In this document: piece after piece, positions 43,670-54,014 of the stretch | Position numbering within the stretch: position 1 is the first letter of the stretch | Layout: each line of letters opens with the position of its first letter | Source of the DNA: Micromonospora sp. CB01531 | GTDB taxonomy: Bacteria; Actinomycetota; Actinomycetes; Mycobacteriales; Micromonosporaceae | Length of the DNA stretch: 64,000 nucleotides | Reading direction: 5' to 3' | Assembly: GCF_001905095.1 (NCBI RefSeq) | Contig: NZ_LWLS01000056.1 | Coordinates: 108,307-172,306 of the forward strand | Position numbers and translations under genes: made by a program | The notes under the pieces: generated by a model | What the model was told of the DNA's origin: nothing | Seen by the model: the letters and a program-made list of their open reading frames with translations, nothing else | Database searches by the model: none

Positions 43670-44743
43670 TCAGTGGGTGGGCGGCGGGGTGAGCCGGTAG
43701 GCGCCGCGGGGATCCCAGCCGGCCTGCCAGCCGGCCGCGAGCGCCTCCTGCAGCACAGCGCCGACGGCGTGCTGCCAGGCGCTGGCCGCGGCCGGGTCGT
43801 CCCGGCGCAGCGCGGAGATGTCGGCCGGCACCGTGACCAGCGCGGCGGGAGCGGCGGCCCAGGTCGGGTCGAGCACCGGCAGCCCGTCCCGGGCGGCGGC
43901 GACCGCCCACACCAGTGTGCCGGCGCCCTCGGCGGGTACGGCGGGCGTGCCGGTGAGGTGCCAGGCGACGAGCAACCGGTCGTAGGGCAGTGGGGTGTGG
44001 CTGTCGGCGTCGCGGAGACCCTCGTAGCCGGGCAGGAACGCCTCCACGGTCGCGCCGAGCCGGCGCAGGTTGAGGTTGGCGTTGACCGCGGCCATGGCGT
44101 CGAACGTCCAGCGGATCTCGGTGACGCCCCGGTCGATCGCCCAGGCCCGCTGGGCGAGCTTCAGCGCGACCGACACGCCGCGGCCGCGGGCGGTGGGCAA
44201 CACCGCCATCGGGCCGGACTGCACCAGCGGCTGGCCGCTGGCGGTCCACCCCGGCAACGCGAGCACCACGCCGACGGGCATCTCGTTGTCCCAGGCCAGC
44301 AGCATCGGAGCGCCGGCGGCGAGCAGGTTGCGCAGCAGGCTGGGTGGATAGAAGTGGTGTCCGGCGCCCGGGGCGAAGACCCCGTCGAGGACGCTGACGG
44401 CGGCGGCGACGTCGACGTGCGTGTCGACCGGGCGGATGTCGACGCCGGCGCGGGCGGCGGCCGACGTGGCCGGATCGGCCGGCTCCGGCGCGGGCGTGGT
44501 GAGGGCCGCGACCGGATCGGCGAGCGGGTCGGGGGCGAACACCTGCCGGGTCGCGGCCTCGACCAGCTCGGTGATGGCGGCGGCGGCCTCCACCGGATCG
44601 TCGGCGAGCACCTGCGGGCCCTCGGCGGGCAGCAGTTCGGCGATGACGTCGCCGATGACGGCCTCGGGCACGTCGGCGGGCAGGACGTCGGCGACGATCT
44701 CGGCCAGCGGACCGGCGACGGGGTCGGTGACGGGCTCGGACAC
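43670..44743 (-). CDS. GNAT-domain N-acetyltransferase with Ala/Asp-rich N-terminal extension
   Basis: The product is 357 aa from the GTG at 44743. The first about 100 residues are acidic, Ala/Pro/Val-rich and probably helical. The GNAT core is at about 105-260: VDIRPVDTHVDVAAAVSVLDGVF, then the acetyl-CoA loop PTARGRGVSVALKLAQRAWAI and RWTFDAMAAVNANLNLRRLGA, where the N-x-N-L segment is typical of this subfamily. The last about 90 residues add a helical domain (ASAWQHAVGAVLQEALAAGW). The substrate is unknown. Confidence 0.72.
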   Translation of the reverse strand: MSEPVTDPVAGPLAEIVADVLPADVPEAVIGDVIAELLPAEGPQVLADDPVEAAAAITELVEAATRQVFAPDPLADPVAALTTPAPEPADPATSAAARAGVDIRPVDTHVDVAAAVSVLDGVFAPGAGHHFYPPSLLRNLLAAGAPMLLAWDNEMPVGVVLALPGWTASGQPLVQSGPMAVLPTARGRGVSVALKLAQRAWAIDRGVTEIRWTFDAMAAVNANLNLRRLGATVEAFLPGYEGLRDADSHTPLPYDRLLVAWHLTGTPAVPAEGAGTLVWAVAAARDGLPVLDPTWAAAPAALVTVPADISALRRDDPAAASAWQHAVGAVLQEALAAGWQAGWDPRGAYRLTPPPTH

Positions 44744-44955
44744 GGCGGCCTGCCTTCGGCGTGCGTGCGGGATGGGGGTGGCGACGCCGGTGTCCGGAGG
44801 CCGGGCGTCGGACGGCCACTGTCCCCGCATCGGAGACCGAGCCGGCGACAGGCCGGTGACCTGCGGATGAACATGTCACGACCGGGCGTGTCGAGCGGCG
44901 AGCGTAGCCGATCCGGCCGTTGCCGGCGAGCGCCCTGCTTCCGCACGCCCGCGAT

Positions 44956-44973
44956 CCGCCGTCGCTACGGCGG
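44956..44973 (-). terminator. hairpin after the FUSC-like gene
   Basis: CCGCCGT-CGCT-ACGGCGG is a perfect 7-4-7 stem-loop. It begins 42 nt beyond the frame-corrected stop (45015), whereas the uncorrected stop (44965) falls inside it. This supports the corrected end. Confidence 0.7.
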
Positions 44974-45014
44974 CAGCGGGCGGCAGCTCGTGCGGCCGGT
45001 CGACGCTGCGCCGG

Positions 45015-47325
45015 TCAGCGCCACCAGGGCCGGCGCGCCACCGCGACCGCACGGGCGACGGGCTCGGCCAGGTCGTCGCCGACCTGGTGGATGCTGCGGA
45101 TCCATTCGGTCGCGACCACCAGCGCCATCGCGGACCCGGCTGCCGCCTCGTCGTCGCGCCACCGTTGCAGGCAGGTACGCACCGGCCCGTCCAGATCCGG
45201 CAGGGCCGGCCAGGATGATCCGGCCCCCGTGTCGACCAACCGGTCGGCCAGCCACCCCAGCCCGCTCAGCAGTGCCTGCTGCGCCGTTCGCACGGGGCTC
45301 GACCGCGTCCCGGCAATCCTCGGCCCGGTAGCCGAACTCGGTGACCGCGTTCTCCAGCAGGTTGGCCGCCATGGCCAGGTAGTTGGCCCCGGACAGCAGG
45401 ACCACAGCCGTCGAGGAGTCGAGCGGTCCGGCCGACCGCTCGGCCAGGTAGGCGCCGAGCGCCAGCTCGGCCCGGGTCCGAGCGCCCGCCGGCGGGGCCG
45501 GAGCGGGCAGCCGTTCGGCGCCGCCGGCCAGCACCCGGTCGAAGGCGTGTCGGAGCCGCCCGATCGCGGCCCGTTGGTACGCGGCGACACTCCGGATGAA
45601 CTGCCGGCGCGTTCCGTGCGGCCACAGCAGCAGGCTGAGCGCGACGCTGACGGCGACCCCGACGGCGACGTCCTCCAGCCGGATCAGGCCCAAGCGCCAT
45701 CCCACCGGGGCGAGCAGGTTGAAAATAATCATCAGGTCGACCGTGAACGCGGCCTGGCTGAGCAGGAACCGCTGGGAGCCGGAGGTGTACGCGGACAGGA
45801 ACACCGCGGCCGGCAGCACCGCCCACAGCCACGCCGGGTGCCCGGCGGTCGCGATGACCACGGCCGAACCGGCGGCGACGCCCACCACGTTGCCGGCGAT
45901 GGCCCGAAGCACCGAGCGGGCGGTTCCCAGGGCGTTGGTCCGCAGCACCTGCAACGTGCCCAGCACCACCCAGAACGCGTGCGGCAGGCCCAGCCGGACG
46001 GCGAGCCACACCGACACCGCCAGGCCGACCGCGGCCCGGAGGCTGTCCCGCAGCGCGGTCGAGCCCGGCGCCGCGGAGGACGCCAGCCACCGCAGCCGCC
46101 GATGGCGGACCTGCTGGTCGCCCAGGACCTCCCGGCCTCGTCCACTGCTCCGGGCACCGGTGTCGCGGCCCGCCGCCGCCGTCGCGTTGGCCGCCACCGC
46201 TGTCGCCAGGTATGCCAGCACGCGCAGCGTGTGGTCGACGTTCAACGCGTCGAGGACCTGCTCACCGGCTGCCGACGGGCCCAGCGACCGCCGCACCCAC
46301 CGCTCCAGTGCGCGCCGGTGCGCCCACCGCCGCTCGTCGACCGCGCGGACGTCCGGCCCGCCCGCCCGGCCTGCCAGCGTGGCGGCGCTGGCGCGCAGGA
46401 CGTCCGACATCGCCGCCACCAACTCACCCTCAATTCCGGTGCCCCGCCGGGCGAGGCGTTCGGGCCGGTACAGCGGATGACCGGCGACCCCCACGATCAA
46501 CTGCAGATCGCCGATGAGTTCGGCGTACCCGCGCAGTCGATGCCGCGAGCCGATCGACCGGCTCGCCGTGGCGGCGTACCGGCGGCGAGCCGTGTCGACC
46601 GCCTCCGCCGCCGCCTGCCGGAGCCGGCTCAGACCCGGATCGTCCGGAGTGCGGGCCATCGCATCGATCAGGTCGGCTGCCGCGCGGCAGGCCGCGCCGG
46701 CGGCACGGGTCAGCGCCACCGGCCCGGCGCGGGGCAGCAGCAGGCCGGCGAGGGTCGCGGCGAGGCCGTCGAACAGCCATCCGGCCAACCGCATCGGAAG
46801 CTGCCCCGCGGCGGGGGGCAGCGTGACGGCCAGGACGAAGGAGAGCAGCAGGCCCAGCCGGGCCGTGCTGACGTGGCCGCCGACCACCGCGGCGAGGAAG
46901 GTGGTGACGAATGCCAGCAGGAACATCACGGCCGGGATGGCGACCGCCGAGCGGGACACCACCGTGCCGAGCGCCACCAGGACCGCTCCCGCCGCGGTGG
47001 CGAGCAGGTAGGAGCGGGTCCGTTCCCGGCGGGTGCCACCGAAGTCACTCATGATCAGCAGAGCGAAGCCGCCGAAGATGGTGAACGTGGCGAACGACTG
47101 GTTGCGCACCACGTACTGTCCGACCGCGAACAGACCCGGCAGCACGATCGCGGCGCGCACCCCGGACCTCGGCGCGCTCCGCTCGGGATCAGCCAGCGAC
47201 GTCACCGCCCGGTGCAGGCGCTTCCACGCGATCCCGCCGGGTGCCGCCGGCCCGCCGGCTCCGCCACCGGAACTCCGGCTGTCCGGCCGACCGTCGGCGC
47301 CGTTCACCCCGTCGGGCTCCCCCAT
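45015..47325 (-). pseudogene. FUSC / aromatic acid exporter-family membrane protein, frameshifted near the 3' end
   Basis: Codons 1 to about 675 encode two repeats of the FUSC layout: about six helices (residues 55-200), a long cytoplasmic segment, then six more (about 425-550; LRAAVGLAVSVWLAVRLGLPHAFWVVLGTLQ). At GGGG (45294-45297 on the plus strand) the frame slips after DCRDAVEP. Dropping one base gives VRTAQQALLSGLGWLADRLV ... EWIRSIHQVGDDLAEPVARA and a stop at 45015. That is a sensible C-terminal helical domain of a 769-aa protein. Uncorrected, the tail is Arg/Gly junk ending at 44965. The family is linked to efflux of aromatic acids or lipids. Confidence 0.75.
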
Positions 47326-47442
47326 GAGGCATCAGTAGGCAGCAGCGAACCCACTACACCCCGGGCCGCGGCAAAGATACGCACCCGAACCGACTCGAAG
47401 GGGTCCGCCGATGCCGGCACCGGCGGTGAAACAGGCACGAAA

Positions 47443-47459
47443 CCGGCCGGTCCGGCCGG
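47443..47459 (-). terminator. hairpin at the end of the eight-gene operon
   Basis: CCGGCC-GGTCC-GGCCGG forms a 6-bp all-GC stem with a 5-nt loop, 25 nt after the sialidase-like stop codon. Confidence 0.5.
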
Positions 47460-47484
47460 GAGCTGGCCAGGCGTCGACTTCCGC

Positions 47485-48693
47485 CTAGTCGCGCTCCCCG
47501 ACCGCTTCAGTCCGGAACATCCGGGCGGGGACGCGCAGGTAACGGATCGCCCGCCGGTGGTGGGTGAACGCGACGTGCAGGTCCCCCGCGCTGTCCACCA
47601 CCAGCGACGGGTAGCTCAGCTCCCGGTTGATCCCGTCGCGGGAGTTGTTCGACAGGGCGTACCCGTCACCGTCGGCCAGCAGCCAGCGCCGCGGCCAGGT
47701 CGAGCCGTCGTCGGCGGAGACGGCGAGGACCAGCGGTGCCCGGGGTGCGCCCCAGAAGGCGGTCCGGTCACCGTCACCGTCCTCGACCGCCCGCACCTGC
47801 GGGACGGCATCCTCGACGATGCCCGCTCCGTCGATCTCGTCGTACAGCGAGGCCCGGCGGGCCACCGCGTCGCGGCGACTGCTGTCGTTGAACGCCAGGG
47901 CGGTCAGGCCGCCGGGCAGCGCGACCGCCTGGATCGAGGAGTTGTTGTTCGGCAACCCGACGGGGTGCGGCGGCTGCCAGGTGATCCCGTCCGGCGAGCC
48001 GCTGCGGTACACGTGATCGGCCCAACGGCTGCGGAAGTAGGCGGTCAGGCGCCCGCCGGGGCGCGGCACGATGTTCATGTGGACCCGCCCGGTCGACGCC
48101 GGCACCGGCGCCTCCTGCCAGCTGGCACCGCCGTCGTCGGAGAACCAGACGCTGCTCGTGTCGTGCTCCCCGCTCCACGCCCGACCGGCCGCCCTCGGGC
48201 AGGCGAACGTTGGTAGCAGCCACCGCCCCGACGGTAGGACGACCGGGGGCTGCCGCACGAAGACGCCGCCGTGCGGGGACGACAGCAGGTCCCGCACCGG
48301 CCCCCAGGTGCGGCCCGAGTCGACGGACACGCGAACCCGGACCACCGCGGTGTCCTGGTCCCCGGCGTGCTGCGCGGTGTGCAGCAGCCACAGCTCGCCG
48401 GTGGGCGCGGCGAACAGCACCGGATTCTGCTCGGAGCGGGTGGCGTCGTCGCTGAGCCGCACCGGATCGCGCCACCGGTCGGTGCCGGCCGGCAGGCGGG
48501 AGAACCAGACACTGATGTCGGCCACTCCCTCCTGCGTACCGCCGAACCACACACAGCCCAGGTCGCCGTCGGGCAGCACCGCCAGGTTGGCCGCGTGGGA
48601 CTGCACCGTCCGGGTGGGCAGGTACGCCTCGCCGAGGCCGTCCGGCCGGGCCCGCACCAGCCCGTCGGTGGCCGGCGCGGCGGGGCTGCTCAT
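47485..48693 (-). CDS. BNR-repeat sialidase-family protein (COG4692 type), cytoplasmic
   Basis: The product is 402 aa. The ATG overlaps the aldolase stop (ATGA). It is a six-bladed propeller of the BNR_2 type. Asp-box-like turns are SVDSGRTWGPV, SDDGGASWQEA and SADDGSTWPRR. The start is QSHAANLAVLPDGDLGCVWFGGTQEG, and RQPPVVLPSGRWLLP and RELSYPSLVVDSAGDLHVAF are the other landmarks. There is no signal peptide, so it acts inside the cell on imported material. Relatives are called exo-alpha-sialidases, but many act on other acidic glycosides. It is the last gene of an ABC-importer operon, where it would cleave the imported glycoside. Confidence 0.83.
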   Translation of the reverse strand: MSSPAAPATDGLVRARPDGLGEAYLPTRTVQSHAANLAVLPDGDLGCVWFGGTQEGVADISVWFSRLPAGTDRWRDPVRLSDDATRSEQNPVLFAAPTGELWLLHTAQHAGDQDTAVVRVRVSVDSGRTWGPVRDLLSSPHGGVFVRQPPVVLPSGRWLLPTFACPRAAGRAWSGEHDTSSVWFSDDGGASWQEAPVPASTGRVHMNIVPRPGGRLTAYFRSRWADHVYRSGSPDGITWQPPHPVGLPNNNSSIQAVALPGGLTALAFNDSSRRDAVARRASLYDEIDGAGIVEDAVPQVRAVEDGDGDRTAFWGAPRAPLVLAVSADDGSTWPRRWLLADGDGYALSNNSRDGINRELSYPSLVVDSAGDLHVAFTHHRRAIRYLRVPARMFRTEAVGERD

Positions 48694-49487
48694 CCCGCAC
48701 CGCCGGCGGCCTTCAGGTGGTCGGCCGCCGCGCGTTCCAGGTGTACGAGGTCCGAGGAGACCGTCGCGAACGTGAAGCCCTCAGCCAGTCGGCGGGCGGC
48801 GTCCGCACCGGCCGGGGTGTGGATCCCCGCCGCCACGCCCGCCTCGGCGGCGGCCCGGCTGATCCGCCGCAGCGCCGCCTCGAACACCTCCGCCACCGCC
48901 GGGTCGCCCGGGTACGCGCCGCCGACCGCCAGGCACAGGTCCGAGGGGCCGACGTAGACGCCGGTGAGACCCGGCACCGCGCAGATCTTCTCGACGTTGT
49001 CCAACCCCTCCGGGGTCTCGATCATGGCCAGACAGGCGACCGACGCGTCGGCCTCCGCCGGCACCGGGCCCACCCGCAGCGCCGAGCGCATCGGCCCGTA
49101 CGACCGGACGCCGTGCGGCGGGTACGTCGCCGCGGCCACCGCGCGCGCCGCGTCGTCCGCCGAGCTGACCAGCGGCACGATCACCCCGGCGGCGCCGGCG
49201 TCGAGGGCCTGGCCGATGTGGAACGGGTCGTTCGCCCCGACCCGCACCATCCCCACCGAGCCGCCACCGGCGTCGATCGCGGTCAGGCCGCGCAGGATCC
49301 CGCCGTACTCGACCAGTCCGTGCTGGGCGTCGATGCAGACGTAGTCGTAGCCCAGCCGGGCGATACGCTCGGTGGACACCGGCGAGTCCATGATCACCCA
49401 GTAGCCCAGCGCGCGCTCGCGGCGGCGGAGCCGGTCGGTGAAGGCGCGGGCGGTGGGCCGGGCGGCTGGCGGTTGCTCGGTGGTCAC
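48690..49487 (-). CDS. HpcH/HpaI-type pyruvate (class II) aldolase
   Basis: The product is 265 aa from the GTG at 49487, with AGGAAGGA upstream. Family motifs: ALGYWVIMDSPVSTERIARLGYDYVCIDAQHG (catalytic His), MVRVGANDPFHIGQALDAGAAGVIVPLVSSADDA, CLAMIETPEGLDNVEKI (metal-binding Glu), GVYVGPSDLCLAVG (metal-binding Asp). The enzyme cleaves 2-keto-3-deoxy or 4-hydroxy-2-oxo acids into pyruvate and an aldehyde. It overlaps the sialidase-like gene and follows the aldo/keto reductase by 20 nt. It is the likely C-C-cleaving step of the pathway this operon encodes. Confidence 0.88.
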   Translation of the reverse strand: MTTEQPPAARPTARAFTDRLRRRERALGYWVIMDSPVSTERIARLGYDYVCIDAQHGLVEYGGILRGLTAIDAGGGSVGMVRVGANDPFHIGQALDAGAAGVIVPLVSSADDAARAVAAATYPPHGVRSYGPMRSALRVGPVPAEADASVACLAMIETPEGLDNVEKICAVPGLTGVYVGPSDLCLAVGGAYPGDPAVAEVFEAALRRISRAAAEAGVAAGIHTPAGADAARRLAEGFTFATVSSDLVHLERAAADHLKAAGGAG

Positions 49488-49507
49488 GATGGTCCTTCCT
49501 GGGTGGG

Positions 49508-50481
49508 TCAGCGGTTGTAGGCGGGCATCGGGCCGGCGAGGACGCGGCCGACCTCGTCGCAGGCGTCGAGCACGTCGCGCGGCAGCGGCCCGCGGGCCGC
49601 TGCCTGGATGTTGTCGCGCAGCTGCTGCGGCTTGGACCCGCCGAGCAGGACCGAGGTCACCACCTCCCGGGACAGCAGCCAGCGCAGCGACAGCTCGGGC
49701 AGCGGTATCCCGGCGCCGTCGGCGATGCGCGACAGCCCCTCCACCGCCTCGAAGATCGGCCGGTTCCAGTACCGGTCGCAGTACATGCCCGACAGCGCGG
49801 AGCTGCCGAACCGGCCCTCGACCGGCGCCGTGTCGAACGAGTGCCGGCCGGTCAGCAGGCCACCGCCGAGCGGGTTGTAGACGACCGTGGCCAGTTCGTG
49901 GGTCCGCGCGTACTCGACGTACTCGTCCTCGATGCGGCGGGCCACCAGGTTGTACAGCTGCTGCGCCACGACGGGCCGCGGCGCGCCGGCGGCCGCGCAC
50001 GCCGCCGCGACGTCGCTGATCTGCCACGCCGCGTAGTTCGACACCCCGATCGCCCCGACCAGTCCGTCGCGGACCAGGTCGGCGAGCGCCTCGGCGGTCT
50101 CCTCCAGCGGCACCGACCGGTCCGGCTGGTGCAGGTAGAACAGGTCGACCCGGTCGGTGCCGAGCCGGCGCAGGCTGGCCTCGAGGGAGGCCCGGACGCC
50201 CTTGCGGGACAGCAGCGGGTGGCCGCCGGCGTCCCCCGGGTAGATGCCGGCCTTGGTGGCCACGGTGACCTGGTCCCAGCGGCCCCGCAGGATCTCGCCG
50301 AGCATCTGCTCGCTGCGCCCGCCGGCGTAGCCGTTGGCGGTGTCGAAGGAGGTCAGGCCGTGGTCCAGGGCCACGTCGACCATGACCCGGGCGGTGTCCA
50401 GGTCGGCGGTGTCGCCGAAGGTCATGGTGCCCAGCACGAGTTCGGGCAGCGGGCGGCGCAGCCCGGTCAGCGGGGTGTGCC

Positions 50482-50485
<4 letters not shown>
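49508..50485 (-). CDS. aldo/keto reductase of the ABC-importer operon
   Basis: The product is 325 aa. AKR motifs: LPELVLGTMTFGDTADLD, GLTSFDTANGYAGGRSEQMLG (Asp, catalytic Tyr), VTVATKAG (Lys), RVDLFYLHQPDRSVP (His), VGAIGVSNYAAWQI, and the cofactor end VLLGGSKPQQLRDNI. It overlaps the upstream ATPase gene by 4 nt (ATGA). In its setting it may oxidise an imported sugar to its lactone or reduce an aldehyde made by the adjacent aldolase. Direction and substrate are inference. Confidence 0.88.
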
Positions 50486-51329
<844 letters not shown>

Positions 51330-51330
<1 letters not shown>

Positions 51331-52175
51331 CACACGCCTTCCTTCATCACCTGCGGCCGCGGCACGGCCGGCGTTCCCGGGTCGTCCCACGACCCGAGCT
51401 TCGGCAGCGCCGCCAGCAGCTTCCTGGTGTACGGGTGCTGGGGCCGGTCGATCACGTCCTCCACGGCGCCGCTCTCCACGAACCGGCCGGACTGCATCAC
51501 GTGCACCCGGTCGCTCATCAGCCGGGCGACGCCGAGGTCGTGGGTGATGAGCAGCATCGCCGCGCCGGTGCGTTCCTGGATCTCCAGCAGCAGGTCCAGG
51601 ATGCCGGCCTGCACCGTCACGTCCAGCGCCGAGGTGGGCTCGTCGGCGACGATGAGGTCGGCCTCGGCCGACAGCGCCATGGCGATCAGGACCCGCTGGA
51701 GCATCCCGCCGGAGAGCTGGTGCGGGTAGGACTTCAGCCGCCGCTCTGGCTGGCTGAGGTGGACCGCGCGCAGCAGGTCGAGGACCCGCTCGCGGGCCTG
51801 CGCCTTCGAGACGCCGCGGTGCGACAGCCGGATCGCCTCGGTCATCTGCCGGCCGATGGTGGCGATCGGGTTGAGCGCCGTCATCGGGTCCTGCGGGATC
51901 AGCGCCACCGTCCGGCCGCGCAGGGCGGCGACATGCCGCCGGCTGCCGATCACGTCCCGCCCGGCGATCTCCGCGTGGCCGCCGATCACGGCGAGGTCGT
52001 CCGGCAGCAGCCGGAGCAGGGCCATCGCCGTGGTCGACTTGCCGGAGCCGGACTCGCCGATGATCGTCACCGTCTCGCCGGGATCGATGCTGAAGCTGAC
52101 CCCGTCGACCGCGCGCAGCGCGCCGAGCCCCGTCATCAGGTCGACGGTCAGGTCCCGCACAGTGAGCACGGCCAT
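51330..52175 (-). CDS. ABC importer ATP-binding protein (DppD/OppD type)
   Basis: The product is 281 aa. Walker A is GESGSGKSTTAMALLRLL, the Q-loop is ALIPQDPMTALNPIATIG, the signature is LSGGMLQRVLIAMAL, Walker B is LIVADEPTSALD and the switch is ITHDLGVARL. A C-terminal motif RPQHPYTRKLLAALPKL is the oligopeptide-transporter tail. It overlaps both neighbours (TGATG on each side). Confidence 0.92.
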
Positions 52176-53077
52176 CAGGAGGTCACCGCCTTCGCGCGCC
52201 GCACCCGGTCGCGCAGTCCGTCCCCGAGCAGGTTGACGCCGAGCACGAGCAGGGCGATCGCGACGCCGGGGATGGTGACCAGCCACCACGCGCCGGTGAC
52301 GAAGAGTTCCCGGCCGTCGGAGATGATGCCGCCCCAGGTCGGGTAGGGGCGCTGCACGCCGGCGCCGAGGAAGCTCAGCGCGCTCTCCAGCAGCACCGCC
52401 TGGGCGAGCAGCAGGAGCACCACGACCAGGGTCTGGGACAGGATGTTCGGGATGATGTGCCGGGCGATGATGCGCAGCCGGCCGAGCCCGAGGACCCGGG
52501 CGGCGGCCACGTACGGTTTCTCCCGTTCGACCAGCACGAGCGCCCGGGTCAGCCGGGCCGGTTCGGGCCACTGGGCGATGGCGATCACCAGGGTGATGAC
52601 GAGGATCGACGGGCCGAACAGCGCCACGACGAGCAGCAGCATCAGCAGCAGCGGCAGGGACATCTGCGCCTCGAGCAGGCGCGAGATGACGGTGTCCACC
52701 CACCCGCCGAAGTAGCCGGCGGCGGCGCCGGCCACGATGCCGATCAGCCCGGACAGCAGGATCGCCAGCAGCCCGATGAGCAGCGAGGTCTGCCCGCCGT
52801 GCAGGATGCGCGAGAGCAGGTCGCGGCCGTTGGGGTCGGTGCCGAGCAGGTGCCCGGGGCTCAGCGGCGGCAGCGAGGTCTCCCGGAGCACGCCGTGCAC
52901 CGGGTCGGGCAGCGGCAGGACGCGGGCGAGGGCCACCGGGACCACGACAACCCCCGTGCACAGCGCGCCCACCCACATCTTGATCGTGCTGTAGCGGGCC
53001 TTGCGCGCCGCCGCCGACCGGCGCAGCACCTTGGGCGGCACGGCGGTACGGGTGGGAGAGACGGCGAGATCGCTCAT
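52175..53077 (-). CDS. ABC importer permease (DppC type)
   Basis: The product is 300 aa with about six helices. The N-terminal OppC motif LGTDPNGRDLLSRILHGGQTSL and the EAA coupling loop YVAAARVLGLGRLRIIARHIIPNIL are both clear. The end GVNLLGDGLRDRVRR is standard for the family. It overlaps DppB-type and DppD-type genes. Confidence 0.92.
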   Translation of the reverse strand: MSDLAVSPTRTAVPPKVLRRSAAARKARYSTIKMWVGALCTGVVVVPVALARVLPLPDPVHGVLRETSLPPLSPGHLLGTDPNGRDLLSRILHGGQTSLLIGLLAILLSGLIGIVAGAAAGYFGGWVDTVISRLLEAQMSLPLLLMLLLVVALFGPSILVITLVIAIAQWPEPARLTRALVLVEREKPYVAAARVLGLGRLRIIARHIIPNILSQTLVVVLLLLAQAVLLESALSFLGAGVQRPYPTWGGIISDGRELFVTGAWWLVTIPGVAIALLVLGVNLLGDGLRDRVRRAKAVTS

Positions 53078-54006
53078 CGGCGGGCCTCCTGAAGCCGGAC
53101 GCGGGGATCCATGAGGGGGTAGAGCATGTCCACCAGGAGTTGGACCAGCAGGGCGAGCACCACCGTCACCAGCACCGTCGCCTGGATCAGCGGGAAGTCC
53201 CGCCGTTCCAGGGCGTCCACCACCAGCTCGCCGACCCCGGGCCACTTGAAGACGACCTCGACGATCACCACTCCGTTGAGCATGGCGGCGAAGCGGGTGC
53301 CCAGCGCCGTGACCACGGGGATGGACGAGTTGGCGAAGGCGTACCGCCAGGTCAGGCGGCGCTCGGAGACGCCGCGGGACCGGGCGATGGTGACGTACGG
53401 GGCGTTGAGGTTGGTCACCATCTCGCGCCGGACGAGCCGCGAGACGAGGGCCACCTGCAGGATGACGATGGTCAGGCAGGGCAGCACGATCGAGCTCATC
53501 GAGGTGAACCCGGACGGCGGGAACCACTGCAGGTTCACCGCGAAGACGATCAGCAGCACGAAGCCGATCCAGAAGTCCGGCATCGACTGCCCGGCGATGG
53601 TCGCGATGTTGGCGCCGAGTTCCCCGGCGGTGTTGCCCCGGCGGGCCATCCACACCCCGAGCGGGATGGCCAGCAGGGCGGTCACGGCGATGGCCGCGAC
53701 GGCGAGCGTGATGGTGTACGGCAGGCGGTCCAGCACCACCTGCAACGCGGACTGGCGGAACTGGAACGACTCGCCGATGTCCCCGCGCAGCAGGTGCTGC
53801 AGGTAGGTCAGGTACTGCCCGAGGACGGGCTGGTCGAGCCCGAACTCGTGCCGTACCGCCGCCAGTTGCTCGCTGGACGGGTTGGGTGGCGCGTAGTTCA
53901 CCGCCGGGTCGCCGGGCGCCATGCGCAGTAGGACGAAGACGACGGTGACGGTGAACCACGCGGTGAGCACCGTCTGGAGGAGGCGCTTGAGGAGGTAGCG
54001 GGGCAT
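53074..54006 (-). CDS. ABC importer permease (DppB type)
   Basis: The product is 310 aa from the ATG at 54006, 8 nt after the binding-protein stop. It begins MPRYLLKRLLQTVLTAWFTV, the DppB opening. The segment APGDPAVNYAPPNPSSEQLA and the EAA loop YVTIARSRGVSERRLTWRYAFANS are present, and FKWPGVGELVVDALERRDFPLIQ closes the fold. It forms the membrane channel with the DppC-type permease. Confidence 0.92.
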   Translation of the reverse strand: MPRYLLKRLLQTVLTAWFTVTVVFVLLRMAPGDPAVNYAPPNPSSEQLAAVRHEFGLDQPVLGQYLTYLQHLLRGDIGESFQFRQSALQVVLDRLPYTITLAVAAIAVTALLAIPLGVWMARRGNTAGELGANIATIAGQSMPDFWIGFVLLIVFAVNLQWFPPSGFTSMSSIVLPCLTIVILQVALVSRLVRREMVTNLNAPYVTIARSRGVSERRLTWRYAFANSSIPVVTALGTRFAAMLNGVVIVEVVFKWPGVGELVVDALERRDFPLIQATVLVTVVLALLVQLLVDMLYPLMDPRVRLQEARR

Positions 54007-54014
54007 GGTGCTGC

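Noticed and set aside
42237..44879. 880-aa fusion of the MFS transporter with an upstream segment
   Set aside because: The upstream half is an antiparallel-frame reading of the GNAT gene region with Arg-rich junk. The transporter starts at 43532.
44920..48216. 1098-aa open frame on the plus strand
   Set aside because: It crosses the FUSC-like and sialidase-like genes antisense, has low-complexity Arg/Pro/Gly composition and no ribosome site.
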